A stretch of DNA of 64,000 bases from Gammaproteobacteria bacterium (GCA_021773295.1 JAJFKI010000055.1:59661-123660), one strand, 5' to 3'. Counted from the first letter of the stretch, positions 35,386 to 45,466 are shown. Program-made: numbers and translations. Notes: generated from the letters alone by a model not told the origin.

Positions 35386-37165
35386 CTTGCATAAACACCT
35401 CGCCGTAGCTAACGAGTTTTTTTTGCCCTACCCCGTTAATCGCTAGAAACTCTTCATCATTGCGCGGTAATTTTGCTGACATTTCAGTAAGAGACACATC
35501 GTTAAATACCACAAATGGTGGCACACCCGCTTGCTCTGCTAAATGCTTTCTTAATTTGCGCAAATGTTCAAACAAGTGTTTATCATAATCTGTATGCGTG
35601 ATTTTTTCTTTCCTACTTGCTTTTTTCTTAGCTTTCTTTTGCAACCTAGGTTTGGCTAAAATTAATTGCGTTTCCCCGCGTAATAATTCTTTCGCCTTGG
35701 GCATTAATTTTAAAATAGAATAATTTGCAATGTCCTGCTCTAAATAGCCTAAGTGAATCAATTGCCTGAATACCCCTCGCCATTCATCTTGGCTTAACTC
35801 CTTACCAATACCATAGGTTGATAATTCATGATGCCACGATTGTTTGATGCGTTGATCGTCTTTACCTCGAAGCACGTCGATGACATAACTAACCCCATAG
35901 CGTTGCTGCACGCGATAAACACAGGATAATGCTTTTTGTACATCGACAGTGGCGTCATAAGTTTGTGGTGGATTCAAGCACACGTCACAATTACCGCAGT
36001 CTTCATCTAAGGCTTCATTGAAATAATTAAGTAACACTCGACGCCGACATGTCTGCGCTTCGGCAAAACCTGTCATGCAATTGAGTTTATGCAGTTCGAT
36101 GCGCTGTTGCGCTTGATTAGCCGTATTAGCAATTAATGACTTTGCGACAACAATATCTTGCAAACCGTATAATAGCAAAGCCTCTGAGTCCAGGCCATCA
36201 CGCCCCGCACGACCTGTTTCTTGATAATAGCCTTCAATGTGTTTTGGCAAATCATAATGAATGACGAAACGGACATTAGGTTTATCAATCCCCATGCCAA
36301 AAGCAATCGTGGCGACGATGATATTGACATCGTCCCGTTGAAACTCAGCTTGGGTTTGATGCCGTTGCTTTGCAGGCAAACCGGCATGATAGGGCTTTGC
36401 TGAAAATCCTAAGCCCTGTAATTTTGACGCAACGTCTTCTACGCGTTTGCGACTTAAGCAATAAATAATACCGTATGCATCTTGATGTTGTTGTAAAAAG
36501 CTAGTCACTTGTTGAATGGGTTTTTGCTTTTCTAGCACGGTATAGCGGATATTGGGACGGTTAAAACTCGCTTTATGAAGATTGGCTTGTTCTAATTGCA
36601 AGCGTTGCAAGATATCTTGTAGGGTTTGTTTATCGGCCGTTGCCGTTAAGGCAATAATGGGTACCTCTGGAAAGCATGTCCGTAACTCACCTAGTTGTGC
36701 ATACTCAGGCCTAAAATCATGCCCCCACTGTGATACACAGTGGGCTTCATCGATAGCAAATAATGAAATATCAATAGAATCTAAGCGCGTTATAAACGCA
36801 TCTGACATTAATCGCTCTGGCGCCACATAAAGTAAATCTAATTCATGATTGTGCAATTGCGATAGAATGTCTCGCGCTTTTTCAGCCGTCGCTGTTGAGT
36901 TATAACATTCTGCAGCCACACCATTGGCTTTTAAAGCTTGCACTTGATCTTGCATCAATGCAATCAAAGGCGACACGACTATTGCAACCCCTTCTCGTAC
37001 AATTGCCGGTATTTGGTAACACAGTGATTTACCACCCCCGGTTGGCATCAATACAAAATTATCTTCGCCGGCAATGACACTGTTGACAATGATTTCTTGC
37101 AAAGGACGAAACTGTTCATAACCAAAGGTGTCATGTAAAACTTGAAGTGCTTTTTTATTATTCAT
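35363..37165 (-). CDS. recQ: ATP-dependent DNA helicase RecQ
   Basis: A 600-residue superfamily 2 helicase. Walker A is in MPTGGGKSLCYQ, motif II is DEAHCVSQWGHDF, and motif VI is QETGRAGRDG. The zinc-binding cysteines lie in the C(R)RRVLLNYFNE...DCGNCDVC region, followed by the winged-helix RQC and a C-terminal HRDC domain (last 80 residues). It unwinds 3'-tailed DNA in recombination and replication-fork repair. Full length and intact. It marks the end of the phenazine locus. Confidence 0.95.
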   Translation of the reverse strand: MNNKKALQVLHDTFGYEQFRPLQEIIVNSVIAGEDNFVLMPTGGGKSLCYQIPAIVREGVAIVVSPLIALMQDQVQALKANGVAAECYNSTATAEKARDILSQLHNHELDLLYVAPERLMSDAFITRLDSIDISLFAIDEAHCVSQWGHDFRPEYAQLGELRTCFPEVPIIALTATADKQTLQDILQRLQLEQANLHKASFNRPNIRYTVLEKQKPIQQVTSFLQQHQDAYGIIYCLSRKRVEDVASKLQGLGFSAKPYHAGLPAKQRHQTQAEFQRDDVNIIVATIAFGMGIDKPNVRFVIHYDLPKHIEGYYQETGRAGRDGLDSEALLLYGLQDIVVAKSLIANTANQAQQRIELHKLNCMTGFAEAQTCRRRVLLNYFNEALDEDCGNCDVCLNPPQTYDATVDVQKALSCVYRVQQRYGVSYVIDVLRGKDDQRIKQSWHHELSTYGIGKELSQDEWRGVFRQLIHLGYLEQDIANYSILKLMPKAKELLRGETQLILAKPRLQKKAKKKASRKEKITHTDYDKHLFEHLRKLRKHLAEQAGVPPFVVFNDVSLTEMSAKLPRNDEEFLAINGVGQKKLVSYGEVFMQAIKEFAV

Positions 37166-37220
37166 TATGATCTCTTAGTTTTTCTATCACCGATCCGTAT
37201 TGATTCTCGGCTCTCCCACT

Positions 37221-37333
37221 GTCATCCTCAGGCTTGACCCGAGGACCCAGGATCAAATTAGCATTTGCTTCCCTCTAGCTTCGCTAGAGAAGTTGCCAAA
37301 GGTAATTTAGATCCTGAGTCCTCGGGTCAAGCC
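37221..37333. repeat. Long hairpin repeat (family D), between recQ and an exported protein gene
   Basis: Arms starting GTCATCCTCAGGCTTGACCC and ending GGTCAAGCCCGAGGATGAC pair over about 35-40 bases. A second internal hairpin CTCTAGC-ttc-GCTAGAG (37273-37289) sits near the centre. A shorter hairpin of similar style, ATCGTCGTCC...GACGACGAT, is at 63701-63736. Probably a REP-like or palindromic dispersed element; it might also end transcription from the right, but has no T-run. Confidence 0.8.
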
Positions 37334-37356
37334 CGAGGATGACGACGGAGGATAAG

Positions 37357-37872
37357 TTACTGCTTCTTAGCCGTATCAGCGTTTTCTTTTTTCGAACCAT
37401 TCATTGTTGGGTCACCTGGATGATAAACGGCGTACATATCATAAGTCGGAGCATCTTTTGATTTTACAAAATAAAACTCATGGCCTGGGAAAAATCGACT
37501 GGTGTTGTTATCCATTGTTGGATCATAAGGTTTTACTGTCACTAAAAACTTATTAAGCGGTTTCACTTTCATTTGGTGAAAACCATTAGCGGGGACAATG
37601 AATTTTTCGTGACTGACATCTACCACTACTGGCTGCTTAGCATTATTCCAAAAATGTAGGGCCCCTAACTTGCCATTGAATAAGCGTAACTCAACAGCTA
37701 AATCACCAACACCCGCTAGAAAGAATTGCTGCCCTTGAAACACAATGCGTTCTTTATTTTTTTTCATGTTCTTAGCTTGAGCAGGTTGCGCCATGGCTGG
37801 TGTGAAAGCAAACATGGCAATTAATAGACAAGATAACATCACTGTTATGAGTTTTTTGGCATTGGCGAACAT
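37357..37872 (-). CDS. Hypothetical exported protein
   Basis: A 171-residue protein with a clear Sec signal peptide: basic start MFANAKKL, hydrophobic VMLSCLLIAMFAF, and an AMA-QP cleavage site near residue 28. The mature part (FFLAGVGDLAVELRLFNGK, VPANGFHQMKVKPLN) looks beta-rich. Function unknown; periplasmic or outer location expected. An in-frame ATG seven codons upstream exists, but AAAAGGAGCCGTTAT lies before the ATG at 37872, so I chose the latter. Confidence 0.7.
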   Translation of the reverse strand: MFANAKKLITVMLSCLLIAMFAFTPAMAQPAQAKNMKKNKERIVFQGQQFFLAGVGDLAVELRLFNGKLGALHFWNNAKQPVVVDVSHEKFIVPANGFHQMKVKPLNKFLVTVKPYDPTMDNNTSRFFPGHEFYFVKSKDAPTYDMYAVYHPGDPTMNGSKKENADTAKKQ

Positions 37873-37996
37873 ATAACGGCTCCTTTTGCGCATTTATACC
37901 TTAATCAACAACAATAAAATATCTATCTGCAAAGCTCAAGCATTAATTCATGAGCTGAGTAACAAATCACCAAACCATGAGTGCGATGAGTATACC

Positions 37997-39790
37997 TTAA
38001 TCAGTATTCTTGGTCTTTTTAGGCCCTAACACATTATAACTTTTTACAACTTCCGCAATCCCTTTCACTTGCGCCAGGCCTCTATCTTCACACTCAAAAT
38101 CATCTTTTATTAACAAATACGTACTTTCACTCACAATGATTTCGCCAGGGTTTGCTAAGTACTGCACGCGCGAGGCTAAGTTTACTTGCTTGCCGATGAT
38201 AGTATATTGCATGTGATCTTCACTACCAAAGTTACCCACATTACAATGGCCAGAATTAATACCCACGCGTAATTTTAATTCCGTGATACCTTGCATATAC
38301 CACATGGCTTGCATTTCATTGATTTTCTTATGCATGGCCATCGCCATATAAATGCTGGCTACCGCATCTTCATGTGCACCTTTTGATAGAGGATCACCAA
38401 AGAATACTAAGACATTATCGGCGATGTATTTATCAATCGTACCACCAAACTCTAGGGCCACTTTAGATACTTCATCCAGATAACTATTCAGTAACAGTGC
38501 CATTTTTTCGTGGCCTAAATTTTCAGAGAAGACCGTAAAGCCGACCAATTCTGAGAAAAATACCGTTAAGTATTTACGGCTACTGGCAATATCCACCTGG
38601 CGTTCATCGGCAAAGATATTATTATAAATTTGCGGGGATAAGTATTTTGAAAGGACTTCCGAAATTTTTTCATACTCTTGCTGCTGCTTCTCGGCCATTT
38701 CTGTTTTCACTTTAATACTTTGGTGCAATAAAGTGTTATTGATAATGGCAGCGATTTGTGGGATGTATTGACGGATGGGTTGCAATTCATCTTCACTAAA
38801 AGGTTTTTCAATATTTTTAGAGTAATTAGTAATAATCCCAATCACTTTGTTTTCAACGATGAGGGGAATTGAGAATAGCGTCTGAAATACACTGGCTTTC
38901 TCCAAATTGGTATAAATTTCCCAATCACTTTCTTCTTTAGTATACCTGGAGAAGCAGGTCATTTCTTTTTTCACTAACAACTTTGAAATGAAAAATTCAT
39001 CCTGCGATAGGAAAGTGGTAACTTTTTCTCTATAATTTAATTCTTCGGCACTATCACCATGGGTGTAAACACCATACAAGTAAAATTGATTACTGTCTCT
39101 ATCGAGAGCCACGAAGCCAACACATTCATAGAGCCTGTTATCATTCAAGGCATCCATCAACACTAACATGATGCTCTCGATGGATAAGCTAGAACTGGCT
39201 GCGGTAATGATTTTATTCACCCGTCCAATTTTTTCTTTTGCTAAGTTGAGGCTTCTTCGAATTTCCCTAAGATAAGATAAATTACGATTCATATTGAGCG
39301 AAAAAAACATTAAAAATAAAAATAAGGTTACACAACAGGTATAAGCCGTCACAACATTCACTTCTACTGAAAAACCAAAATTATTTAAAAACCCTCCGAA
39401 AAAGGCACTCGGCGCCCAAAGCAATAATGATTTTAGTAACATGCTGACACCACCGAGGGTAATTAAGGCGACACTGATGATGACAAATAATTGCGTGCCA
39501 TAAAGTAGTGAGTATTCAGTATAGCCCCAAAAAAATGGGAAAAAGATGGAGGGTATGATGTAAGAGAAGAATTTCGAATCGCGATAAAAGGCTATCTTTC
39601 TCGATAATAAAAACTCAATATGCGGCACTACGAGCACAAAAAGTAACACGACATAAAATGCAGCCGGTGCTTTTTTCTCCAAAAAAATGACGGCGGTGGC
39701 AATACCCATGAGAACATAAATGATGACTCGGCTTTGATAGAGGATTTTTTCGTGTTGTTCCGACGGTTGTGTAGTTAGCTTTTCCTGCAT
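37997..39790 (-). CDS. Membrane class III nucleotide cyclase with GAF-like domain (paralogue 1)
   Basis: A 597-residue protein: about six N-terminal membrane helices (to about 175), a GAF-like sensor (about 190-355), a short coiled linker, and a class III cyclase domain (about 400-590). The second metal Asp is present (KYIADNVLVFFGDP), as are the Asn and Arg that stabilise the transition state (QVNLASRV). The first metal Asp is Glu (FFSELVGFT), confirmed in the DNA. The Thr of YTIIG fits class IIIb. Expected to make cAMP at the membrane, but activity may be altered. Paralogous to the gene at 40067, from which a family A repeat separates it. Confidence 0.85.
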   Translation of the reverse strand: MQEKLTTQPSEQHEKILYQSRVIIYVLMGIATAVIFLEKKAPAAFYVVLLFVLVVPHIEFLLSRKIAFYRDSKFFSYIIPSIFFPFFWGYTEYSLLYGTQLFVIISVALITLGGVSMLLKSLLLWAPSAFFGGFLNNFGFSVEVNVVTAYTCCVTLFLFLMFFSLNMNRNLSYLREIRRSLNLAKEKIGRVNKIITAASSSLSIESIMLVLMDALNDNRLYECVGFVALDRDSNQFYLYGVYTHGDSAEELNYREKVTTFLSQDEFFISKLLVKKEMTCFSRYTKEESDWEIYTNLEKASVFQTLFSIPLIVENKVIGIITNYSKNIEKPFSEDELQPIRQYIPQIAAIINNTLLHQSIKVKTEMAEKQQQEYEKISEVLSKYLSPQIYNNIFADERQVDIASSRKYLTVFFSELVGFTVFSENLGHEKMALLLNSYLDEVSKVALEFGGTIDKYIADNVLVFFGDPLSKGAHEDAVASIYMAMAMHKKINEMQAMWYMQGITELKLRVGINSGHCNVGNFGSEDHMQYTIIGKQVNLASRVQYLANPGEIIVSESTYLLIKDDFECEDRGLAQVKGIAEVVKSYNVLGPKKTKNTD

Positions 39791-39843
39791 TAGATTTTAA
39801 CTCCAGTTATGTCATATATCGCCATATCACCAACACCTTTAAC

Positions 39844-40006
39844 TATACCCATCGTACTTCAAAATGCGAGATTAATGCTATTGCTTTTTGCCCCCGTGCA
39901 GGCTTTGAAATTTGGCAATAGAATAGCTATTACCTGCATTTCAAAGCCTGCACGGGAACAAAAATCAACTCGCCTAAATCTCGCATTTTGAAGTGTGACG
40001 GGTATA
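39844..40006. repeat. Family A hairpin repeat with exchanged inner stem
   Basis: A 163-bp copy in the same orientation as 10992-11154. The inner stem reads CCGTGCAGGCTTTGAAAT paired with ATTTCAAAGCCTGCACGG, differing from the TTGGAACC type at four positions on each arm, with pairing fully kept. It lies between the two cyclase genes. Confidence 0.85.
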
Positions 40007-40066
40007 GCTTACCATTATAATTTGATAAGCTCGAAAATGAAAACAAAATGTTGCTGCTGTCTGTCG

Positions 40067-41881
40067 TCATATCCTTATTCCTATCACGGTATAAACAGTG
40101 ATTTCTTCATTTAAATGTTTTGCATAAATTTTTTCTTTTTCTTCGAAAGTATATTCCTCTTCTAGTAATGTATATGTATGTTGACTAAGTGCTATTTTTC
40201 CTGGTGTGCAATTTTCTTCAACGAGGGCAGCAATATTGGCATGCCTCCCGGCGATGGTATATTGCATATGATATTCACTGCCAAAGTTACCCACATTACA
40301 GAGGCCAGAGTTAATCCCGATACGAATTTTTAAGTCTTTTGATACACCGTGTGATAGCCAGTACTTTTGTATTTTATCCAAGGCGTGTTGCATATCGATA
40401 GCCATTTTCACACAAAGATTGGCATCTTCCTTTTTACCTTTTGTTTCAGGATCACCAAAAAATATTTGCACTGCATCACCAATGTATTTATCCACAGTGC
40501 CGCCATATTTCACTGCAATGTGTGCCATTTCATTAAAGTAGTGATTAATCATACTGGTCATGTCTTCATGTTCAAGGGTATCCGATAAGTCTGTAAAGCC
40601 AACAATGTCTGCAAATAACACTGTTAAGTAGCGCGTCTTATGTGTTGTTTCTGTTGTTTTACCACTTTTGAAAAGACTCTCAAACACGGTGGGCGATAAA
40701 TAACGTGATAAGGTATTCGTGAGTTTTTGATATCGTTGGCGGTGCTCTTCTACGATTTTCATTTGAGTCACTGTTTTTTTGTAAACAAGCACATTGTTGA
40801 CGATACTACTTATTTGCGATAAATGGTGTGATAGAATGCCGAGTTGTTTTTTGTTTAAGGTTTTAGATTTTTGCTCGGGGAAGTATGCCAACAGTGCTAC
40901 CAATTGTTTTTTTACAAATAATGGTACCAACAGCATGCCGCTAAATGTTCGAATTTTATATAATTGCTTTTCAACATCAGGAAAGTCATCAATTTCATCG
41001 ATATGATCAATATAAAAATACTTTTCTGCTGACAAGGCAATTTCAAAGTGACTACTGCGACCTTCTTCTTTGCTTAAGGGAATGGTTACTTGCCGTTGTA
41101 ACTCAATAATCTGCTCGCTGAGGTGGCGCCCTGCGACTGAACGTACAATGAGTTCATTCTTTTCCTTATCATGAACTAACAACATCAAGTAATCGAAATA
41201 AAGAGTGCTGATGGGTTCTAACATACTGTGCAACATTTTCTTTATAGATAAACTGCTACTCGTGTTTTTAATAATTTCATTGAAGGTTTCAATGGCACGG
41301 GCTGTTTCGAATAAATCATCACGACTCTTACGCATGTAGAGGGTATTAGCGCGCATACCGACAGCAACGATAAAGCAGTAAAGCATTAACAAGCTGGTGC
41401 TAACTATCTGCACGGCTAATGGGGTTTGGAAATCGACGTTAAAGCCATTGATAGCCGCACCCACAAAGGCACCAATGATATAAGCCACAGCACCTTTCAA
41501 AAATGTTTTAACCCCACCTGCAATCGCGGGTCCTATGGCTAAACCACCAATCGCGGTGATTAAAAAAATGAAAAGTGATAAATCTAATAAGCCAAATGCC
41601 AGACCCGCACTAAATAAAGAATCTATTAACATGTATTTATCAATTTTTTGATAAACTTTAGTTTTTTTGATAATGAGGGTATCAACTTGCGGCATGATGA
41701 AGGCCATGACGCTTAATATCAGCCAATAGTAGTAAGGCTTTGGCTCATACAACATGTAAACAACACAAGCGATCCAAACGATAATAGCCGTAAACACCCT
41801 CACCCAATGCAAGAGGGCCTGGAAGCGATTACTCTTCTTTCGCAATTTGTTGCTTTTTACTTGATTTGTTGCAACGCTCAT
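40067..41881 (-). CDS. Membrane class III nucleotide cyclase with GAF-like domain (paralogue 2)
   Basis: A 604-residue protein of the same plan as paralogue 1: N-terminal membrane helices (about 25-175), GAF-like region (about 205-370), cyclase domain (about 410-600). Both metal Asp residues are present (LFADIVGFT and KYIGDAVQIFFGD), but the transition-state Arg is Leu (ANIAALVEE; DNA-confirmed), while the Asn is kept. The YTIAG Thr again indicates class IIIb. Alone it should be a poor cyclase. It lies upstream of paralogue 1 on the same strand, about 275 bases apart, with a repeat between, so the pair may arise from tandem duplication. Confidence 0.85.
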   Translation of the reverse strand: MSVATNQVKSNKLRKKSNRFQALLHWVRVFTAIIVWIACVVYMLYEPKPYYYWLILSVMAFIMPQVDTLIIKKTKVYQKIDKYMLIDSLFSAGLAFGLLDLSLFIFLITAIGGLAIGPAIAGGVKTFLKGAVAYIIGAFVGAAINGFNVDFQTPLAVQIVSTSLLMLYCFIVAVGMRANTLYMRKSRDDLFETARAIETFNEIIKNTSSSLSIKKMLHSMLEPISTLYFDYLMLLVHDKEKNELIVRSVAGRHLSEQIIELQRQVTIPLSKEEGRSSHFEIALSAEKYFYIDHIDEIDDFPDVEKQLYKIRTFSGMLLVPLFVKKQLVALLAYFPEQKSKTLNKKQLGILSHHLSQISSIVNNVLVYKKTVTQMKIVEEHRQRYQKLTNTLSRYLSPTVFESLFKSGKTTETTHKTRYLTVLFADIVGFTDLSDTLEHEDMTSMINHYFNEMAHIAVKYGGTVDKYIGDAVQIFFGDPETKGKKEDANLCVKMAIDMQHALDKIQKYWLSHGVSKDLKIRIGINSGLCNVGNFGSEYHMQYTIAGRHANIAALVEENCTPGKIALSQHTYTLLEEEYTFEEKEKIYAKHLNEEITVYTVIGIRI

Positions 41882-42325
41882 ACTCTCTTAACTACCGTCT
41901 CTCAAAGCTATATTGTTTTCACGGCTGAACGATGTCTGTGACGTACCATCAAGTCCCCATCACACCCCTCAGTCAACAAGGTATAGTTCTATATATATAC
42001 ATAACCACCTTTAATTATAGATACTTTTTGAGCAATATAAGCAAAAACCTTGCCGGATAGATAATTTTGTTATCCAATAAGAAATTTGTTCACGAGAAGT
42101 AAGTCATTTTTCTTACTCAGCTAACGATCAATAAATGGATAAGCGCACAGAAATATGCTTTAAATTTATTATTAACTATGTTTAAATGTCTTTTGCCTGG
42201 CTGACAACCCTCTATATGAAAATGCCGAGTTGATTTTTTTAAGATTAAGGGTGAATTAGTGAGAGTTTCCGGTTTTGATAGAAGTGCTATATACTCATCG
42301 TGATTCAAAATGCGGAGCTTAAAAC
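41882..42325. other. Intergenic stretch without a supported gene
   Basis: It holds the divergent promoters of the cyclase and transporter genes. Two short dyads are present, GGATA...TATCC (42055-42075) and AGTAAG...CTTACT (42098-42117), plus a relic of a family A terminus at about 42285-42312 (TATATACTCATCGTGATTCA). No other structure was recognised. Confidence 0.5.
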
Positions 42326-43729
42326 TTGTCATTCTTCCATCAGCCGAAAAAATTATGGATTATCTCTTTTGGTACGATTTGGGATACCTTTAGTTATTAT
42401 GGCACTCAGACGATTCTCGCGCTTTATCTCATCAAAATATTTCATACCGAGCAGCATACGAGCTATTTAATTTATGGCGCTTATGCAGCAATTGCTTTTT
42501 CTTCGCCGGTGTTTGGTGGAGTGATTGCGGACAAGTGGCTGGGAAGTAAACTCACGATGATGACGGGTTGTTTGCTTAATATTATTGGTAATCTTTTTTT
42601 GGTGTCTTTTAATCCTTATCTTTTTAGTCTGGGTCTATCAACAGCTCTCATTGGCTCAGGACTTTTTAAAAGTAATGCGACACATCTTGTTGGGACACTG
42701 TATCAGCAAGGTCATTTTAAAAAAGAACAAGGATTCACACTTTTGTATATTGCTACCAATATTGGCGGCACCTTAGGACCCTTGATCTATGGCTTGGTTG
42801 CTTATTCTCTTGGCTGGAATTATGCGTTTATTGGTAGCGCGTTGGGGTTGTTAATCAGTGGTCTCTTGCTGCTAAGCCATTGGCGCACGATTGATTCCCA
42901 CGAAGTCACAACCATGAGCATTACCAAAGAAAAACTCTTTATATTCTTCCCTGGTATTGTTGCCTTTTGTGTGATCTTAAGTTTCTTATTTTATTTCCCA
43001 AACAGTATCAACCCTGTTATTTGTTCGCTGTTTGCGATAGGACTTCTCTACCTCATTGCTGCCACTCGTCGCTACCAAGCGAAAGAAAGGCAACGTCTGA
43101 TTGCCTTGCTATTATTGTGTTTTTTTGCAATGTTTTATTTTGCTGCCGGCTTACAAATTGGAACAACCATTACACTGTTTATTCAACAAAAAATTCAACA
43201 AGGTGTTTTACAGTTAAAATTACCGGCCAGTACGTTTAATATGTTATACCCCTTATTTGTATTATTGCTTGCGCCTTGTTTTACTGCGCTATGGGCACGA
43301 TTAAAATCCAAAGGCAATGAGATTAATATCACTAGCAAACTGATCTTAGGCATTAGTTTGGCAGCCTTTGGCATTAGTGCCTTTGCTTTGGCAACCATTA
43401 GCAATCATCTTATTATTGTTATCGTCACGGGATACCTTTTCTTAAGTGCTGGCGAACTCGTGATTACACCCGCAGCCTATACCGCTATCAGTGATTTATC
43501 CCCTGCCGGCATAAAAAGCACGATGATGGGTGCATGGTTATTATTCATTGCCATCGGCGGTTATCTTAGTAGCTTATTAGCAAGCGCTTCACACATGGTT
43601 GCCGAAAAACTGCCAATGATACATCAAGATTACCTGGGGGAATTTCTATTCATTGCACTATTCACCTTCAGCGTTGCCATCATTGTTGCTCTGGCTAAAC
43701 CCAAACTTTCTAAGATGATCAGTCAATAA
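42326..43729 (+). CDS. POT/PTR-family proton-dependent peptide transporter
   Basis: A 467-residue membrane protein with about 12-14 helices. WDTFSYYGTQTILALYL matches the POT signature near helix 1 (normally ERFSYYG), and SPVFGGVIADKWLGSK is the conserved loop between helices 2 and 3. The family imports di- and tripeptides with protons across the inner membrane. The frame opens at a TTG (42326) with GGAG 8 bases upstream; no in-frame ATG is near, so TTG is the likely start. That GGAG lies at the edge of a family A terminus relic. Convergent with tyrS. Confidence 0.85.
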   Translation: MSFFHQPKKLWIISFGTIWDTFSYYGTQTILALYLIKIFHTEQHTSYLIYGAYAAIAFSSPVFGGVIADKWLGSKLTMMTGCLLNIIGNLFLVSFNPYLFSLGLSTALIGSGLFKSNATHLVGTLYQQGHFKKEQGFTLLYIATNIGGTLGPLIYGLVAYSLGWNYAFIGSALGLLISGLLLLSHWRTIDSHEVTTMSITKEKLFIFFPGIVAFCVILSFLFYFPNSINPVICSLFAIGLLYLIAATRRYQAKERQRLIALLLLCFFAMFYFAAGLQIGTTITLFIQQKIQQGVLQLKLPASTFNMLYPLFVLLLAPCFTALWARLKSKGNEINITSKLILGISLAAFGISAFALATISNHLIIVIVTGYLFLSAGELVITPAAYTAISDLSPAGIKSTMMGAWLLFIAIGGYLSSLLASASHMVAEKLPMIHQDYLGEFLFIALFTFSVAIIVALAKPKLSKMISQ

Positions 43730-43744
43730 AAATCGCAGATTTTT
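43728..43744. terminator. Possible bidirectional hairpin between transporter and tyrS
   Basis: AAAAATC-gca-GATTTTT is a 7-3-7 hairpin in the 20-base gap between two converging genes. It is AT-rich and weak, but A- and T-runs flank it on both strands as expected of a small bidirectional terminator. Confidence 0.3.
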
Positions 43745-43749
43745 CGTGC

Positions 43750-44946
43750 TTAATCAGATAACGCTACTTTGGCAAATTTGCGTTTTCCTACTTGGTAGAT
43801 TTGCTCGGTGCCGCTGTTGATGTGTAAGTGAGTATCACCGATTTTTTCGCCGTCGATGCGCACGGCGCCTTGTTTTATCATACGCATTGCTTCTGAAGTA
43901 CTACTAGTTAAGCCGGCTTCTTTTAATAGATTAGCAATGGGCAGGCCGTCGCTGGCAGATAAGGTTTGTGTGGTTAAATCTTCTGGGATTTCATGTTGCT
44001 TAAAGCGCGCGATGAAATCTTCATGGGCTTTATCTGCCGCGGCTTTATCATGAAATCGCGTCACAATTTCTTTAGCGAATTCCACTTTGACATCACGAGG
44101 ATTACCACCTGTAGCCACTTGGTCCTTCCATGCTTTTATGGCTTGATTAGAGCGAAAACTTAATAATTCAATATAGCGCCACATTAAATCATCCGATACC
44201 GACATTAGCTTGCCAAACATTTCGTTGGCGGGTTCATCAATGCCGATATAATTGTTTAATGACTTAGACATTTTTCTAACACCATCCAAACCCTCGAGCA
44301 ATGGCATGGTCATAATAATTTGTGGTTTTTGTTCATAATGACGTTGCAATTCTCTGCCCATTAATAAATTAAACTTTTGATCCGTCCCACCTAATTCCAC
44401 ATCTGCTTTCATGGCTACAGAGTCATAACCTTGCACCAAAGGATACAAAAATTCATGAATAGCAATGGGTTGATTGCTAGCATAACGTTTATTAAAATCA
44501 TCCCGCTCTAACATCCGCGCCACTGTGTGTGTCGCCGCTAATTGAATCATATCTACCGCTGACTTTTCTGCCATCCATTGCGAATTAAACATAATAACTG
44601 TTTTTTCAGGATCTAAAATTTTATAAATTTGTTGTTCATAGGTTTTGGCATTTTCAATAATTTCATCTCGCGTCAAAGGTTGGCGCGTAACATTCTTACC
44701 CGTGGGATCGCCAATCATGCCCGTGAAGTCACCAATTAAAAAAATCACCTCATGACCCAAGTCTTGAAATTGGCGCATCTTATTAATTAAGACCGTATGC
44801 CCCAAATGCAAATCCGGCGCCGTCGGATCAAACCCCGCCTTCACCCGCAAGATCTTCCCCTGCTGCAACCGCGCTTGCAAATCCTCAAGCTGTATAATTT
44901 CATCACACCCACGGCTCAACAAAGCCACATCATCAGCACTCGCCAT
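43750..44946 (-). CDS. tyrS: Tyrosyl-tRNA synthetase
   Basis: A 398-residue class I synthetase charging tRNA-Tyr. The HIGH-type motif is HLGH (in [11 protein letters not shown]), and KMSKS is intact ([12 protein letters not shown]). A C-terminal S4 RNA-binding domain ([20 protein letters not shown] region) is present. It belongs to the TyrZ-like subgroup by its [12 protein letters not shown] start. Of the clustered ATGs the one at 44946 is preferred, because GAGGG lies 7 bases before it; the ATG at 44952 touches the ribosome site. Confidence 0.95.
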   Translation of the reverse strand: MASADDVALLSRGCDEIIQLEDLQARLQQGKILRVKAGFDPTAPDLHLGHTVLINKMRQFQDLGHEVIFLIGDFTGMIGDPTGKNVTRQPLTRDEIIENAKTYEQQIYKILDPEKTVIMFNSQWMAEKSAVDMIQLAATHTVARMLERDDFNKRYASNQPIAIHEFLYPLVQGYDSVAMKADVELGGTDQKFNLLMGRELQRHYEQKPQIIMTMPLLEGLDGVRKMSKSLNNYIGIDEPANEMFGKLMSVSDDLMWRYIELLSFRSNQAIKAWKDQVATGGNPRDVKVEFAKEIVTRFHDKAAADKAHEDFIARFKQHEIPEDLTTQTLSASDGLPIANLLKEAGLTSSTSEAMRMIKQGAVRIDGEKIGDTHLHINSGTEQIYQVGKRKFAKVALSD

Positions 44947-45063
44947 CTTCATTCCCTCAATCATTCATAAATTGTCCGCATTATATACTCATTCCACTTT
45001 AAAATCCCATGAGTATTACTTATCGACCCATACTGGATAAATAGAAATTTAAAGGGAAAGAAT

Positions 45064-45254
45064 CCCCCATCGGGCAAGGTCGCACTTCTCTCTCTAACGA
45101 AGCCAAATCTAACCCTCCCAAAAACACACAAAAACCCGTGGTTCAAGCGCGCACAATACAGTACTTTTCTAGCGGCGGGGGTTACCCCCAAATAAAGCGC
45201 AGGAGGCCGGAGGCTGACGAGCCATTGGGGTAGCCCCCGCCGCTAGAAAAGTAC
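45064..45254. repeat. Family B hairpin repeat, copy 1
   Basis: The core 45161-45254 is a 94-bp inverted repeat, GTAC-TTTTCTA-GCGGCGGGGG... ...CCGC-TAGAAAA-GTAC. The loop carries GCGCAGGAGGCC and GACGAGCCATTGGGG. About 95 bases on the left, including CACTTCTCTCTC and GAAGCCAAATCT, are also shared with the other copies. The outer seven-base stem is private to this copy. Confidence 0.85.
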
Positions 45255-45350
45255 GGCAATCACAGAGCCAAGCTTGAGCCACACCAAATAACCCGCAGGA
45301 GCCCTCAGGGCGACGAGCCATTGGGGGTAAGCCCTGCCGTGATGACGGGA
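45251..45350. repeat. Family B hairpin repeat, degraded copy
   Basis: Directly follows copy 1. It keeps AAATAACCCGCAGGAGCCC and GACGAGCCATTGGGGGTAAG of the conserved loop, but its left arm no longer matches its right arm, so the long stem is lost. Confidence 0.6.
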
Positions 45351-45466
45351 CGGCAAAAATCACACAAATTAAAATCCCCCCCCCCAAAACAAATTATTGA
45401 TTCTAACCTGAAGAACCGGTATTGTAGTGGCTTATTATTAGAATAATTTGTAACCAGCTTAATTCA

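Larger units (their letters stand above)
44947..45466. other. Intergenic repeat-rich stretch without a supported gene
   Basis: It holds a family A terminus relic (about 44980-45010), the extended family B repeat (about 45064-45254) and a degraded second family B copy (45251-45350), then a C-run at 45372-45384. Open frames here are repeat-derived and were not called. Confidence 0.6.

Noticed and set aside
42117..42332. 71-codon minus-strand open frame
   Set aside because: Its start is formed by a family A repeat relic and it shows no ribosome site or family resemblance.
44961..45387. Minus-strand open frames, similar in translation to one at 63617-63979
   Set aside because: The similarity follows from shared family B repeat DNA; no start signals or codon bias support genes.
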